Positions 52,778 to 61,756 are shown, numbered from the stretch's first letter. The stretch: 64,000 nucleotides of DNA from Verrucomicrobiaceae bacterium (GCA_024232965.1 JACKQF010000002.1:248001-312000), one strand, 5' to 3'. The notes: generated by a model from the letters alone, not told the origin. Translations and numbers: made by a program.

Positions 52778-53758
52778 TCACTCCCCTATCAGCTTCCGCA
52801 CCGTCGGCTCGATGGCCTCTGCCCAGATGCGGTAGCCTTTTTCGTTGGGGTGCAGGAAGTCAGGCATGATGTCCTTGGTGATCAGTCCCTCTGGTGACAG
52901 GAACTTTGGGCCGATGTCGAGGTAGGTGACGTTCTTGGCGCCATTGAGCTTGGCGATGATGTGGTTCACGTCGGCGAGTTTCTCGCGCTGGGGACCAGGT
53001 TTTTCACCGCGCGGGAAAATGGCGAGCAGTAGAATCTTGGAATCCGGCAGTCGTTTGTTCAATTCATCCACGATGGCGGTGATGCCTGCGGCGATGTCGG
53101 GGGCGTAGCAGGTGGCGCTATTGTTGGTGCCGATCATCATGACGATGAGCTTGGGCGAGATCCCATCGATGGCCCCGTGCTGGAGCCGCCAGAGAACGTT
53201 CTCCGTCTTGTCCCATCCGAAGCCCAGATTCCCGGCCTTACGCGGTGCATAGAACTCCTCCCAGGTGCTCTGGCCGCGCAGGGCGTATTCATCAAACTGC
53301 TGGCCACCAAAGAAGTGCGTGATGGAGTCACCAATGAAGAGAATCTGCGGTGGATGCTCCTTCAAGGCAGCGCTGGTGAGCTGGTGACGCTTTTCCCAAA
53401 CATACTTGGGCCAACTGCGATCTTGGGTGACGGGCACCACGGTGCTGGGCAGCGCTGCATGGCCCGGCAACGGGTCAAAGGTGGCGGTCGCGACAGGGCT
53501 GATCGTTTTGCGATCTGCGGAAAAGGCACAGGCTTTCACCGTGCCACCGCAGGCGAGCTCGATGGGAGCGAGGTAGGGGTTGGACTTGGAGATGGGGTCG
53601 GTACCATCCAGAGTGTAGAGGACATTTTCACCTTTCAGGCTGACGGCACCAGGGGCACTGCGTGTGATGACTGGCGTAGAGAGCGCTGGCAGGGCTTGCA
53701 CTTGGGCAAGCGCAGGGATGGATGGCACAAGGAGTGCGAAAAGGAGGCAGAATCTCAT
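52778..53758 (-). CDS. Secreted SGNH/GDSL hydrolase with chitobiase-like domain
   Basis: A 326-residue protein with signal peptide MRFCLLFALLVPSIPALAQ. Residues about 25-105 (TPVITRSAPGAVSLKGENVL, YTLDGTDP) match the chitobiase/beta-hexosaminidase C-terminal module, a carbohydrate-binding beta-sandwich. The hydrolase domain has block I ILFIGDSITHFFGG, block III MMIGTNNSATC and block V HPNEKGYRIWAEA, providing the Ser-Asp-His triad. It resembles PAF-acetylhydrolase-type SGNH esterases and probably removes acyl groups from polysaccharides. It lies 45 bp after the LysM gene and may be in the same transcript. Confidence 0.86.
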   Translation of the reverse strand: MRFCLLFALLVPSIPALAQVQALPALSTPVITRSAPGAVSLKGENVLYTLDGTDPISKSNPYLAPIELACGGTVKACAFSADRKTISPVATATFDPLPGHAALPSTVVPVTQDRSWPKYVWEKRHQLTSAALKEHPPQILFIGDSITHFFGGQQFDEYALRGQSTWEEFYAPRKAGNLGFGWDKTENVLWRLQHGAIDGISPKLIVMMIGTNNSATCYAPDIAAGITAIVDELNKRLPDSKILLLAIFPRGEKPGPQREKLADVNHIIAKLNGAKNVTYLDIGPKFLSPEGLITKDIMPDFLHPNEKGYRIWAEAIEPTVRKLIGE

Positions 53759-53803
53759 GCGCCAACCCTAGCGGGTCATGCGGCCAACGTCCAGATCGGA
53801 CCG

Positions 53804-55210
53804 CTACTGGAGCGAGACTGCCCCCATCGCAGGGACCAAAATTTCGTCGCTAGGTTTCACTGTAGCCGTTGACGACATTTGGTTCATCTGGCGGATGCGG
53901 GCAGGTGTGGTGCCAAACATAGAGGCGATGGATTCGATGGAATCCGTGCGATCAACTCGGTAAGAAAGGACGCCGCGATGGCTGTCTTCAGTCGCCGATG
54001 GGCTCGATGTCGCGGGTAGTGGCGCTGGCTTATAGGACGAGGGATAAGTCGGCGCTTTGGCGGCCAATCCATTCGATGGCGGCGGAGGCGATGATGACTT
54101 TTTGGCGACCGTCGTTGGCTTGCTGGTCGTTTTGGTGGCGACACTCTTTTTGGCGGGTGCCTTGCTGGCGACGTAGCTCCGACTCGATGCCGGAATCTTC
54201 AGTTGCTGACCGATCTCGATCACATTCGGGTTCGTGATGCCATTCGCCCGAGCGAGCGCACTGGTACTGACGTGATACTTGGCAGCAATGACGCTGAGGG
54301 ATTCCCCGCGATTCACGGTGTGATAGTCGCCCGATGGCGGTGCAGGTTTCGGGGCGACAGGTTTTGGCAGCGCTGGAGGGACCGGCGTGTAGGCGGGCTG
54401 CTGCGGATAAACGGGCGCAGGCGCAGCCGCATGGCTTTGACCTTGCCCACCAGGGATCACCAGCACGCCACCCGCGGGGATGCGATTCGGATCAATGCCA
54501 GGATTCGCCCTTTGCAGGGACGCCTGGGAGACATGGTAGCGCAGGGCGATCTCCGAAAAAGTATCACCCGGGCGGATGGTGTGGTAGCCGCCCTTGCTGG
54601 CGGTCGTGGACGGCCTGCTGCTGGGGGGTGGTCCCGTCGGATAGGTGGGAGTGGGCGTGTATTGAGGGGGCGGAGCCGCTGCCTGGCCACGGCCGGGAAT
54701 GATGAGCGGTTGACCAATCTGCACGGTGTCATTGGTCATCCGATTCGCCGCCATGATCTCGCCAGGGCTGACTCGGTGATTCATCGCGATGCGCCAAAGG
54801 GTGTCGCCAGATTTGACCTGATAGGTGGAATAGCCCGGCGTTTGCATGGCGGGGGCGCGAGTTGTTGTTGTAGGCGCACGATAGGTCGGCGTCGGGTAGG
54901 CCTGCCGCTGCGCAGGATATTGGCTGGCGCTGGGATATCCCTGTAGAGCCGGTTGCTGGGTGGGGATGGGATACGGACTGGGTGCCGGGTATTGCCCCGG
55001 TGCGGGATACTGCGAAGCTTGCGGATAGGCCTGCTGCTGCGCACCGTAGCCCGCTGGGGGATAAGTTGGCCGCTGAGTCTGGGCCATCGAACTCAGCGCG
55101 GAAAACGCAGAAACCAAGCAGGTGAGCATGCAGGCAAACAAACGATACCCCGCAGATCTTAAGGAGACCCGAGGGGAGGCAACAGAGAGGTAAGGTTGCC
55201 GCAGTGTCAT
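53804..55210 (-). CDS. Secreted four-LysM peptidoglycan-binding protein
   Basis: A 468-residue protein with an N-terminal signal (LFACMLTCLVSAFSALSSMA). Residues about 45-125 are a low-complexity Pro/Tyr/Gln region with repeats of YPAP, SQYPA and QAYP. Four LysM modules follow: YQVKSGDTLWRIAMNHRVSP, YHTIRPGDTFSEIALRYHVS, YHTVNRGESLSVIAAKYHVS and the more diverged YRVDRTDSIESIASMFGTTP. Linkers are rich in proline, alanine, lysine and serine. No catalytic domain is present, so it probably binds peptidoglycan as a structural or recruiting protein. It is divergent from a murein amidase gene, hinting at a shared cell-wall role. Confidence 0.9.
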   Translation of the reverse strand: MTLRQPYLSVASPRVSLRSAGYRLFACMLTCLVSAFSALSSMAQTQRPTYPPAGYGAQQQAYPQASQYPAPGQYPAPSPYPIPTQQPALQGYPSASQYPAQRQAYPTPTYRAPTTTTRAPAMQTPGYSTYQVKSGDTLWRIAMNHRVSPGEIMAANRMTNDTVQIGQPLIIPGRGQAAAPPPQYTPTPTYPTGPPPSSRPSTTASKGGYHTIRPGDTFSEIALRYHVSQASLQRANPGIDPNRIPAGGVLVIPGGQGQSHAAAPAPVYPQQPAYTPVPPALPKPVAPKPAPPSGDYHTVNRGESLSVIAAKYHVSTSALARANGITNPNVIEIGQQLKIPASSRSYVASKAPAKKSVATKTTSKPTTVAKKSSSPPPPSNGLAAKAPTYPSSYKPAPLPATSSPSATEDSHRGVLSYRVDRTDSIESIASMFGTTPARIRQMNQMSSTATVKPSDEILVPAMGAVSLQ

Positions 55211-55304
55211 TTACCTATTTTATTAAAATTAGAAGTTTGAGCAAATCGATTTTTTGACAATATTAAATAAATCCACAAATTCCAGCATTATATTCACCTG
55301 CCCA

Positions 55305-56258
55305 ATGAACCGCTTTTTGTCCTCCGCTTTCCGCTCCGCAGCCATGCTGCTGGCGCTCGGGCTGGCGTTTGGCGCTTTGTTTTGGCTGAATCACCTCCAA
55401 GCGAAGATGGCTGGTGAGGAGATCGTCATGAAGGGTTGGCGATGGAAAGCACCCGTCACAGCCAAAGTCATTCCCCACGCGCCACCCGCAAAACCCGAAG
55501 CAAAATCCGCCGCTCCCCTCAGCCCGGCACCGCCGTCCGTTCCGCCCCCCGTGGAAGAGCCACTCGTGGAGTCCCCGCCGCTCGTTTTCGTGGATGCCGG
55601 CCATGGTGGTATGGACGGCGGGGCTGTTGCGCACGGGATCACGGAAAAAAATACGGCATTGGACTTGGCGAAACGCGTGGCAAAGCTCCTGGAAGAAGCA
55701 GGAGTCACAGTGAAGATGACCCGCGAGGACGACACCTTCATCGCCCTGGAGGAGCGCGCCAATATGGCGAATCGCGCAGGTGCCGATCTCTTTATCAGCA
55801 TCCACTTAAACACCTCTGGCGGCGAAGACGATGCGCGCGGTATCGAGACCTACTACGCCCCACAAAAGGCCCTCTCTGCGAGACTTGCGCTGCGCGAATT
55901 GATCAAAATGAACGTAGGCTCAGGCATTCTGGACTCGCGCAGCGAACGTCTTGCGGAGACCGTCCAGCGTTTCGTCTGCCGCAAGAGCGGCGCGCAAAAC
56001 CGCGGCGTCAAAGAGCGCAACTACGCGGTCGTTTATCGGACCGTTTGCCCTTCAATCTTGGTGGAGTGTGGCTTCATCACCCACAGTGGCGAGGCCGAAA
56101 ACCTGAAGACGACCAGCCATCGCGAAAAAGTCGCGCAGGGCGTCGCCGATGGAGTGGTGGCCTTTCTCCGTGCCCAAGAGGCAGACCCTTCACGCGGTCT
56201 GAAATTCAAGGCCCCTGTCACGGAAACACCCGATCAAGAGCTCCTCACCGGTCCGTGA
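55305..56258 (+). CDS. N-acetylmuramoyl-L-alanine amidase (Amidase_3)
   Basis: The ATG at 55305 gives a 317-residue protein with an N-terminal helix (SAAMLLALGLAFGALFWL) that is a signal or anchor. A proline-rich linker precedes the zinc amidase domain (residues about 95-290): zinc His in VDAGHGGMDGG, a zinc glutamate region near KNTALDLAKRVA, zinc His in LFISIHLNT and catalytic Glu in SILVECGFITH. It cleaves the amide bond between N-acetylmuramic acid and the stem peptide in septal splitting or recycling. It is transcribed divergently from the LysM gene across an AT-rich gap with a TTGACA at 55254, but no good -10 was found. Confidence 0.92.
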   Translation: MNRFLSSAFRSAAMLLALGLAFGALFWLNHLQAKMAGEEIVMKGWRWKAPVTAKVIPHAPPAKPEAKSAAPLSPAPPSVPPPVEEPLVESPPLVFVDAGHGGMDGGAVAHGITEKNTALDLAKRVAKLLEEAGVTVKMTREDDTFIALEERANMANRAGADLFISIHLNTSGGEDDARGIETYYAPQKALSARLALRELIKMNVGSGILDSRSERLAETVQRFVCRKSGAQNRGVKERNYAVVYRTVCPSILVECGFITHSGEAENLKTTSHREKVAQGVADGVVAFLRAQEADPSRGLKFKAPVTETPDQELLTGP

Positions 56259-56327
56259 GCGGCACACAGCCACCGAACAGCCTTTCTCTGTTGAAAGGCA
56301 GCGCTTTCCGTGTGGTAGATGCGACGG

Positions 56328-57095
56328 ATGGAATCGGAGAAAAACAACGCCAGACCTGAAGTCGCACGCCACCTGCTGTGGGGCGCGGTTTTGTTTATCG
56401 CGGTGGGCTCGAGTCTATACTTCGCCTTCTCCGCAGTGCACTACCGATGGAACTGGCAGGGCGCCTGGGCGTATCGACAAGAATTTTTGCGCGGCTTGGG
56501 CATGACGCTCTTGGCATCGCTAGCGGCCATGGTACTGAGCATGCTCTTCGGCGTCCTTTTCATGCTGGGCCGTCGTGCGCGACTTGTCCCAGTGCGACTG
56601 TTTTGCGCGGGAGTGGTGGAGGTCGTTCGCGGCACTCCCCTTCTCGTGCAACTCCTGGTCGGCTACTACGTGGTGGCCAATTTGTTCGGCTTGGATCGAT
56701 TGATTGTCGGGATCGTAGTGCTGGCGGTGTTTGAGGGAGCCTATCTCTCGGAGATCTTTCGCGGGGCGGTGGAAAGCATTGGCGCATCACAGCGCGAGTC
56801 CGCCCGCGCAGTGGGCTTTAGCCCGATGCAGACCTACCAGCACGTCATCTTCCCCCAGGCGCTGCGCCGTGCACTGCCCGGGACTACGGGGCAGCTCGTC
56901 TCGCTGATCAAAGATTCATCGCTCCTTTCCGTGATCGGGGTCGAGGAAGTCGTGCAAAAGGTGCGCAGCATGAACTCCGCAGCCTACACCTCGCTGGAGG
57001 GCTACCTGCCACTGGCCATCGCCTACCTCTTGGTGACGCTGCCGCTTTCCTGGTGGGCGCGGCGACTGGAAGGGAGGTTTGCGTATGAGACTTGA
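56328..57095 (+). CDS. Amino-acid-type ABC transporter permease
   Basis: About 255 residues from the ATG at 56328 (MESEKNNARPEV); an ATG three codons earlier is possible. Five or more membrane helices are visible (for example LWGAVLFIAVGSSLYFAFSA and LRGLGMTLLASLAAMVLSML). The EAA-like coupling loop is in GASQRESARAVGFSPMQTYQ with FPQALRRALPGTTGQLVSLI, and RGTPLLVQLLV is typical of His/Glu/Gln permeases. It overlaps the ATPase gene by 11 bp. A substrate-binding protein is not encoded nearby, so the system is incomplete here or shares one encoded elsewhere. Confidence 0.9.
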   Translation: MESEKNNARPEVARHLLWGAVLFIAVGSSLYFAFSAVHYRWNWQGAWAYRQEFLRGLGMTLLASLAAMVLSMLFGVLFMLGRRARLVPVRLFCAGVVEVVRGTPLLVQLLVGYYVVANLFGLDRLIVGIVVLAVFEGAYLSEIFRGAVESIGASQRESARAVGFSPMQTYQHVIFPQALRRALPGTTGQLVSLIKDSSLLSVIGVEEVVQKVRSMNSAAYTSLEGYLPLAIAYLLVTLPLSWWARRLEGRFAYET

Positions 57096-57822
57096 AGCAC
57101 GCGATGTGACGAAGCGCTTCGCAAACCACGCCGCCCTGGATGGTGCCACTTTTTCTACCGCTGGCGATGCCGGCGTCGTCGCTCTACTCGGTCCCTCCGG
57201 TGGCGGGAAATCGACGCTGCTTCGAGTGCTGGGCTGCCTGCTCGTTCCAGATGCGGGGGAGGTCCTCATCGACGGCGAGACGCTGCCACATGACGAGGCC
57301 GGTGCTCTTTTGGCACGGCGTCGCAATGGCTTTGTCTTCCAAGGTTACAATCTCTTTCCTCACCTCTCCGCACTGGAAAACGTGGCGCTACCCCTGCGCT
57401 GCGTCCACAGCATGGCGGCCGATGCGGCGGAGGCTCGCGGTGTGGAACTTCTGGCCCGCCTGGGACTGGAGGGGCAGGAAAAAAAACGCCCTGCGGAAAT
57501 GTCAGGCGGCCAGCAACAGCGCGCCGCCATCGCCAGGGCACTGGCACCAAGGCCGCGCTTGCTCTTGCTGGATGAGCCGACCTCTGCTCTGGACCCCGTG
57601 ATGACGGCAGAAGTGCTGGATGTCGTCCGGGAATTGGCAGAGGGTGGTCAGCAGATCGTGCTGGCCACGCACGAGGTCAGTTTCGCGCGGAGAGTCGCCG
57701 ACTGGGTCATCTTTATGGCCGCCGGTCGGGTCGAAGAATCGCGGCCAGCCAAAGAATTTTTTGAAGCCCCCGGTTCCACACTGGCGCAGCAATACCTTGA
57801 AGGCCTGTCTCGGTATCGCTAG
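57085..57822 (+). CDS. Amino-acid-type ABC transporter ATP-binding protein
   Basis: A 245-residue ATPase starting at the ATG at 57085 (MRLEARDVTKRF), with an AGGGAGGT Shine-Dalgarno about 6 nt upstream, unusually strong for this window. Walker A is GPSGGGKSTLL, the Q-loop FVFQGYNLFPHL, signature MSGGQQQRAAIARAL and Walker B LLLLDEPTSALDP, with H-loop ATHEVSF. It matches GlnQ/HisP-type ATPases. It overlaps the permease gene and drives uptake of an unknown amino acid. The next gene, for a creatininase-family enzyme, starts 10 bp later. Confidence 0.93.
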   Translation: MRLEARDVTKRFANHAALDGATFSTAGDAGVVALLGPSGGGKSTLLRVLGCLLVPDAGEVLIDGETLPHDEAGALLARRRNGFVFQGYNLFPHLSALENVALPLRCVHSMAADAAEARGVELLARLGLEGQEKKRPAEMSGGQQQRAAIARALAPRPRLLLLDEPTSALDPVMTAEVLDVVRELAEGGQQIVLATHEVSFARRVADWVIFMAAGRVEESRPAKEFFEAPGSTLAQQYLEGLSRYR

Positions 57823-57832
57823 AGTCGCGCGC

Positions 57833-58630
57833 ATGAGCACGACCGGACCAAGACCCTGGATGATCGCAGAGACAAACTGGAAGCACGTCAAAGCAAACCC
57901 ATACGAAGTAGCCGTGCTCCCTTGGGGTGCCACAGAGGCGCACAACTGGCACCTCCCTTATGGCACGGATACCATGCAACTGGATGCCATAGGCGCGGAG
58001 GCCGGACGAATCGCCTGGGCGCAAGGCGCCAAGGTGGCCATCCTGCCAACCATCCCCTTTGGCGTGCAGACGGGTCAGCTCGATATTCCCTTTTGCATCA
58101 ACATGAATCCCAGCACGCAGATGCGGGTTCTGGAGGACGTCATTGCATCGCTTGAAGGCGTAGGCGTGCCCAAGTTTGTGGTGCTCAATGGCCACGGCGG
58201 CAACGATTTCCGCCAGATGCTGCGCGAGCTCCAGGCCCGGCATCCGCGCATCTTCCTCAGCGCCGTGTCTTGGTATCAGGTGGATACGGGCAAAGACATC
58301 TTCGACATCGTGGGCGATCACGCCGACGAGCGCGAGACCAGCCTCATGATGCATATCCAACCCCATTTGGTTCTGCCCAAAGAAGAGTGGGGGGATGGCT
58401 CCGACAATCTCTGGAAGCTACAGGCAATGCGCGAAAAATGGGCCTGGGCCCAACGCGCCTGGACCAAAGCCACCAACGACACCGGCTCTGGGGATCCCGC
58501 CGGATCCAACGCCGAAAAGGGCACACGCTATCTGGACATCCTCACCCGCAAAATCGCCGGTTACTTTGTCGAACTCGCGGTGGCAGACTCCGGGGACTTG
58601 TATGAGAGCAATTCCAGCCCCGCGCGCTGA
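57833..58630 (+). CDS. Creatininase-family amidohydrolase
   Basis: A 265-residue protein starting MSTTGPRPWMIAETNWKHVK. The creatininase family metal ligands appear in VLPWGATEAHNWHLPYGTD, NGHGGNDFRQMLREL and HADERETSLMMHIQP. Members include creatinine amidohydrolase and formamide hydrolases acting on flavin or mycofactocin precursors. It begins 10 bp after the ABC ATPase stop, so it may act on an imported nitrogen compound, but the substrate is not certain. It is convergent with hemC. Confidence 0.85.
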   Translation: MSTTGPRPWMIAETNWKHVKANPYEVAVLPWGATEAHNWHLPYGTDTMQLDAIGAEAGRIAWAQGAKVAILPTIPFGVQTGQLDIPFCINMNPSTQMRVLEDVIASLEGVGVPKFVVLNGHGGNDFRQMLRELQARHPRIFLSAVSWYQVDTGKDIFDIVGDHADERETSLMMHIQPHLVLPKEEWGDGSDNLWKLQAMREKWAWAQRAWTKATNDTGSGDPAGSNAEKGTRYLDILTRKIAGYFVELAVADSGDLYESNSSPAR

Positions 58631-58688
58631 TTGCTTCAGCGGACAAAGACTCCGTTCCCCACAAAAATTTGTGCCGCGCACAACGCAG

Positions 58689-58778
58689 CCCTACCGTTTT
58701 CCACCGGTCGCAAGCCGGTAGGGACGGGCTGTGTCCCGTCCCACTCTAGCGCGGCTGGGCGCTCCACGCCGCCCAGCC
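58689..58778. repeat. Nested inverted repeats, candidate REP/MITE-like element
   Basis: Three perfect inverted repeats lie in 90 bp: CCCTACCG (58689-58696) with CGGTAGGG (58716-58723); GGGACGGG (58721-58728) with CCCGTCCC (58735-58742); and GGCTGGGCG (58753-58761) with CGCCCAGCC (58770-58778). No T run follows, so a normal terminator is unlikely, although it lies between convergent genes. The arrangement and GC-rich content resemble interspersed palindromic repeats known from Verrucomicrobia. Confidence 0.55.
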
Positions 58779-58784
58779 ACCCCA

Positions 58785-59765
58785 TCAAGCCGAAGGCTCA
58801 GAAGTCGCGCGCTTCACCTCGTCCGCTAGGTAGCGGGCGAGTTCGAGCGCTTCTCCGGGCAGGGCTTTGTGAGCGAGTTCGAGAGGGGCGGCGGACAGGT
58901 CGGATTCGGAGAAGACTCGCACCGCCATGTGCAGACGATCATCGGCAATCCAGGTATGGGCACCCACAGGCGTTTGGCAACCAGCTCCCAGGAGACGGAG
59001 AAATTCCCGCTCGGCGGTGACTCGAAGCTCTGTCTCGACGTGGTTCAGCGATTGCAGAGCAGCCTGTACTTCCTGCGCGTTAGCGAGCGTTTCGATGGCG
59101 ATAGCCCCCTGCCCTGCGGCTGGCAAAAAGACGCGGGGATCCAGGACCATGGCATGCAAAGTCGTTTCATCACCCAGATGGATGCGGCTCAAGGAAGAGT
59201 TGAGAAGGCCAAGTCTCACCAGTCCCGCTGCGGCCAAGAGCACGGCATCGAGGGGGTCTTCGCCCAAAACTTTGCGCAAGCGTGTCGGCACATTCCCGCG
59301 AATCTGCACGATCTGGAGATCGGGGCGCATCCATTGCAACTGCCGGGCGCGGCGCACGCTGCTGGTGCCGACGCGGGCCCCTTGTGGCAGCGTCTCTAGC
59401 GTTGCAGGTGTTGCGGTGATGAGGACATCCTCAATCGCTGCGCGCGGCAAAATGGCGGCCAGCTTGAACTGCTTCCCCAAATCCGATGGCACATCTTTCA
59501 GGGAATGAACGGCGGCATGCACCTGACCGGACTCCAGGGCGACTTCCAGCTCCTTGATGAAGATGCCCTTATCCACGTGCACGCCTTCGGCAGTGCTGAA
59601 CTGATCAAACCGCAGATCCGTGCGCTTATCGCCCATGGTCTGGATGATCTGGCGCTGAACGTCTAGCTGCGGGTACGCAGTGCGTAGGGCCTCCGTGACC
59701 ATGGTGGTCTGCTTCAGTGCGAGCTCGCTGCCGCGCGTGCCCAGGACGATGGTCTCGATACTCAT
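58785..59765 (-). CDS. hemC: Hydroxymethylbilane synthase (porphobilinogen deaminase)
   Basis: A 326-residue enzyme starting MSIETIVLGTRGSELALKQT. Conserved blocks are KDVPSDLG, VGTSSVRRARQLQWMRPDLQ with RGNVPTRLRKV, and the dipyrromethane-cofactor cysteine in LGAGCQTPVGAH (Cys263). It polymerises four porphobilinogen units to hydroxymethylbilane in heme and corrin synthesis. Its ATG overlaps the hemA stop by 4 bp, so the hem genes are translationally coupled. Confidence 0.95.
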   Translation of the reverse strand: MSIETIVLGTRGSELALKQTTMVTEALRTAYPQLDVQRQIIQTMGDKRTDLRFDQFSTAEGVHVDKGIFIKELEVALESGQVHAAVHSLKDVPSDLGKQFKLAAILPRAAIEDVLITATPATLETLPQGARVGTSSVRRARQLQWMRPDLQIVQIRGNVPTRLRKVLGEDPLDAVLLAAAGLVRLGLLNSSLSRIHLGDETTLHAMVLDPRVFLPAAGQGAIAIETLANAQEVQAALQSLNHVETELRVTAEREFLRLLGAGCQTPVGAHTWIADDRLHMAVRVFSESDLSAAPLELAHKALPGEALELARYLADEVKRATSEPSA

Positions 59766-60868
59766 GTAGTGCTGTACTCCGTTGTTGCGCCGCCAGTTTC
59801 AGGGGGAGGCGAAGTGTGGGTAGGGGTGAATCCAAATTTGGCCAATTGCTCCTCAATGATCTGCTCGCAGGAAGACAAGGCCCGCTGCCTCTCGCGGCGG
59901 CCGTCATCCGCGATGGCCTGGAGGGCATCGATATCGTAGAGATAGACGCCTTCGATCTTATCAACCGCCGGATCGACGTCTCGAGGCACGGCAATATCGA
60001 TGACCAGCATCGGCTCCCATCGGCGCTGGCGCATGACGCGTTCGATCAGGTCCTGCTTGATCACGAAATGAGGTGCTGAGGTGGAGGAAATGATGACGTC
60101 TGCCTCATGCAATGCGTCTTCCCATTCATCAAACCGCATCGCGCGGCCACCCATCTCTGTGGCTAGTTCTTCCGCTCGTTCATAGGAGCGATTGGAGACG
60201 ATGATGCTCTTCGCGCCCCGCGACAGCAGGCTCTGCGCGCAGGTGCGGCTCATTTCCCCAGCACCCACCAGCATCACGCGGCACTGCTTTAGATCGAAAA
60301 CCTTTTCCGCCAAATCCACCGCCACGGAACCCACCGAAGTGGAGCCACGCTGGATGGTCGTGTCGTTACGCACGCGTTTGCCCACGGTGAAGGCCTGCTG
60401 GAAAAGCTTGTTCAGAGTGCGCCCCGTCGTTGCACCCGCCAGAGCGCGCTGGTAGGCCGCCTTCACCTGGCCGAAAATCTCGGTCTCGCCCAGGACCATG
60501 GAGTCCAACCCACTGACAACGCGGAAGAGGTGGCGCGCCGCTTCATCATTCGAGAGCCGATAAAAAACCAGCGCCTCCAGATGATCGTCGGCCAATTCAA
60601 AATGTTCCGCCAAGTACCGTCGCAGTACCTCGTGCCCCTCGGGTGAATCCGCCAGTTCATGGGTCGCATACAGCTCCACACGATTGCAGGTCGATAGAAC
60701 CAGACTCTCTTTGAAGCCTGGCAGTGAGTGGATCTTTGCGGCAGCGATGTTGGCCTGTTCTTCCGGAAAGGCTAGGCGCTCCCGCAACTCCACAGGCGTA
60801 GAGCGGTAATTCAGGCCTAAACAGACGAGGTGGCTGCCGGGCGGGATGATGGCAGTCGCTCTATCCAT
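59762..60868 (-). CDS. hemA: Glutamyl-tRNA reductase
   Basis: A 368-residue enzyme. The N-terminal catalytic domain has LGLNYRSTPVELRERLAFPE and the active-site cysteine in STCNRVELY (Cys61); the NADPH domain has VMLVGAGEMSRTCA, SNRSYERAEELATEMGG, and a C-terminal dimerisation helix. It reduces glutamyl-tRNA to glutamate-1-semialdehyde, the first committed step of C5 tetrapyrrole synthesis. It is shorter than some homologues because the C-terminal dimerisation region is brief and proline/threonine-rich. It overlaps hemX by 8 bp and hemC by 4 bp. Confidence 0.95.
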   Translation of the reverse strand: MDRATAIIPPGSHLVCLGLNYRSTPVELRERLAFPEEQANIAAAKIHSLPGFKESLVLSTCNRVELYATHELADSPEGHEVLRRYLAEHFELADDHLEALVFYRLSNDEAARHLFRVVSGLDSMVLGETEIFGQVKAAYQRALAGATTGRTLNKLFQQAFTVGKRVRNDTTIQRGSTSVGSVAVDLAEKVFDLKQCRVMLVGAGEMSRTCAQSLLSRGAKSIIVSNRSYERAEELATEMGGRAMRFDEWEDALHEADVIISSTSAPHFVIKQDLIERVMRQRRWEPMLVIDIAVPRDVDPAVDKIEGVYLYDIDALQAIADDGRRERQRALSSCEQIIEEQLAKFGFTPTHTSPPPETGGATTEYSTT

Positions 60869-61640
60869 GCGTCACAATCCAGAGTGAAAAGAAGGGGATC
60901 GCAAACCCCGCCGCCGCCAGCCAAGCCGTCTGCCGTGGGGAGGTAACGTGACGCCACATCAGCAGACTGATCAGCGCGTAAAGGCCCCAGACGATCCAAG
61001 CCATGATGATTTTTGGGTTCGAGACCTCAATTTCGAGGGCGAACGAGATGGCCAGCCCCACACTCAACAGCAACAGACCAATCCAAATCAGCCTCTGAAT
61101 GGCCCGTGCCAGCCCATTGATCGGCGGCAGTTGGTAGAACAAGCCGCTGATCTGGTGCTTCTTCAAAAGACGCTCCTGCAGAAGGTACATCACCCCCGTC
61201 ACACAGGCCAGGGCAAAGGCAGCGTAGGCGATCAACGAAACGGCGGCGTGCAACTCCAACAACGCGATGATGGGGCGCTCTGGACGAGGAGAGGTAGAGG
61301 GAGGCAAGACCTGCGCCAGCACTAGCAGCATCGCCACAAGCGGGGACGTAAAGACGCCCAAAAGCGACAGACGAAAGGCCGGGCCGACCAGCAGATACAT
61401 CATCACGATGCACCAACCGATGAAGATCAACACCTCAGACATCGTCGTCAGCGGGCAGCGCCCGTTGGACTGCCCCCGCAGGTAAAGGAAGCCAGTCAGC
61501 AGCAGAAAGGCCAGGGTCAGCGGCAACCAGTGCAGGCGGCTATTTTTCCAACTGCCCGCCCGCAGTGCCAGCACAGCGTGCACGACACCGCCCACGCAGG
61601 CCAGAGTGGCCAGCAGCAAAAGGAGGGCGTCGGTATCCAT
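60861..61640 (-). CDS. HemX/CcsA-type cytochrome c assembly membrane protein
   Basis: The ATG at 61640 (MDTDALLLLLATLACVGGVV) gives 259 residues with about eight membrane helices. The segment LHAAVSLIAYAAFALACVTG with GVMYLLQERLLKKHQ matches the CcsA/CcmC/HemX superfamily. HemX-like proteins precede hemA in many bacteria and affect glutamyl-tRNA reductase levels or heme delivery; CcsA proteins carry heme for cytochrome c maturation. The WWD motif is not obvious, which favours HemX. The gene overlaps hemA by 8 bp and is divergent from apt. Confidence 0.86.
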   Translation of the reverse strand: MDTDALLLLLATLACVGGVVHAVLALRAGSWKNSRLHWLPLTLAFLLLTGFLYLRGQSNGRCPLTTMSEVLIFIGWCIVMMYLLVGPAFRLSLLGVFTSPLVAMLLVLAQVLPPSTSPRPERPIIALLELHAAVSLIAYAAFALACVTGVMYLLQERLLKKHQISGLFYQLPPINGLARAIQRLIWIGLLLLSVGLAISFALEIEVSNPKIIMAWIVWGLYALISLLMWRHVTSPRQTAWLAAAGFAIPFFSLWIVTHG

Positions 61641-61756
61641 AGAGGGGCGATTGGAGGGAGTCGGAAAAAAGGGGGCGGTATCTTTGCACGCCAGTTTGCG
61701 GGATTGCAAATGGCGTTGAGTGTGAAACGGTAGCCGGAATCCCCAATTTCGCAAAG

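Noticed and set aside
55254..55291. TTGACA with downstream AT-rich sequence as a sigma-70 promoter for the murein amidase
   Set aside because: No acceptable -10 hexamer at 16-18 bp; the closest candidates are too near or about 26 bp away.
56280..56299. GCCTTTC/GAAAGGC hairpin after the murein amidase gene
   Set aside because: It has the right position for a terminator but lacks a T run and has a 7-bp stem; too weak to list.
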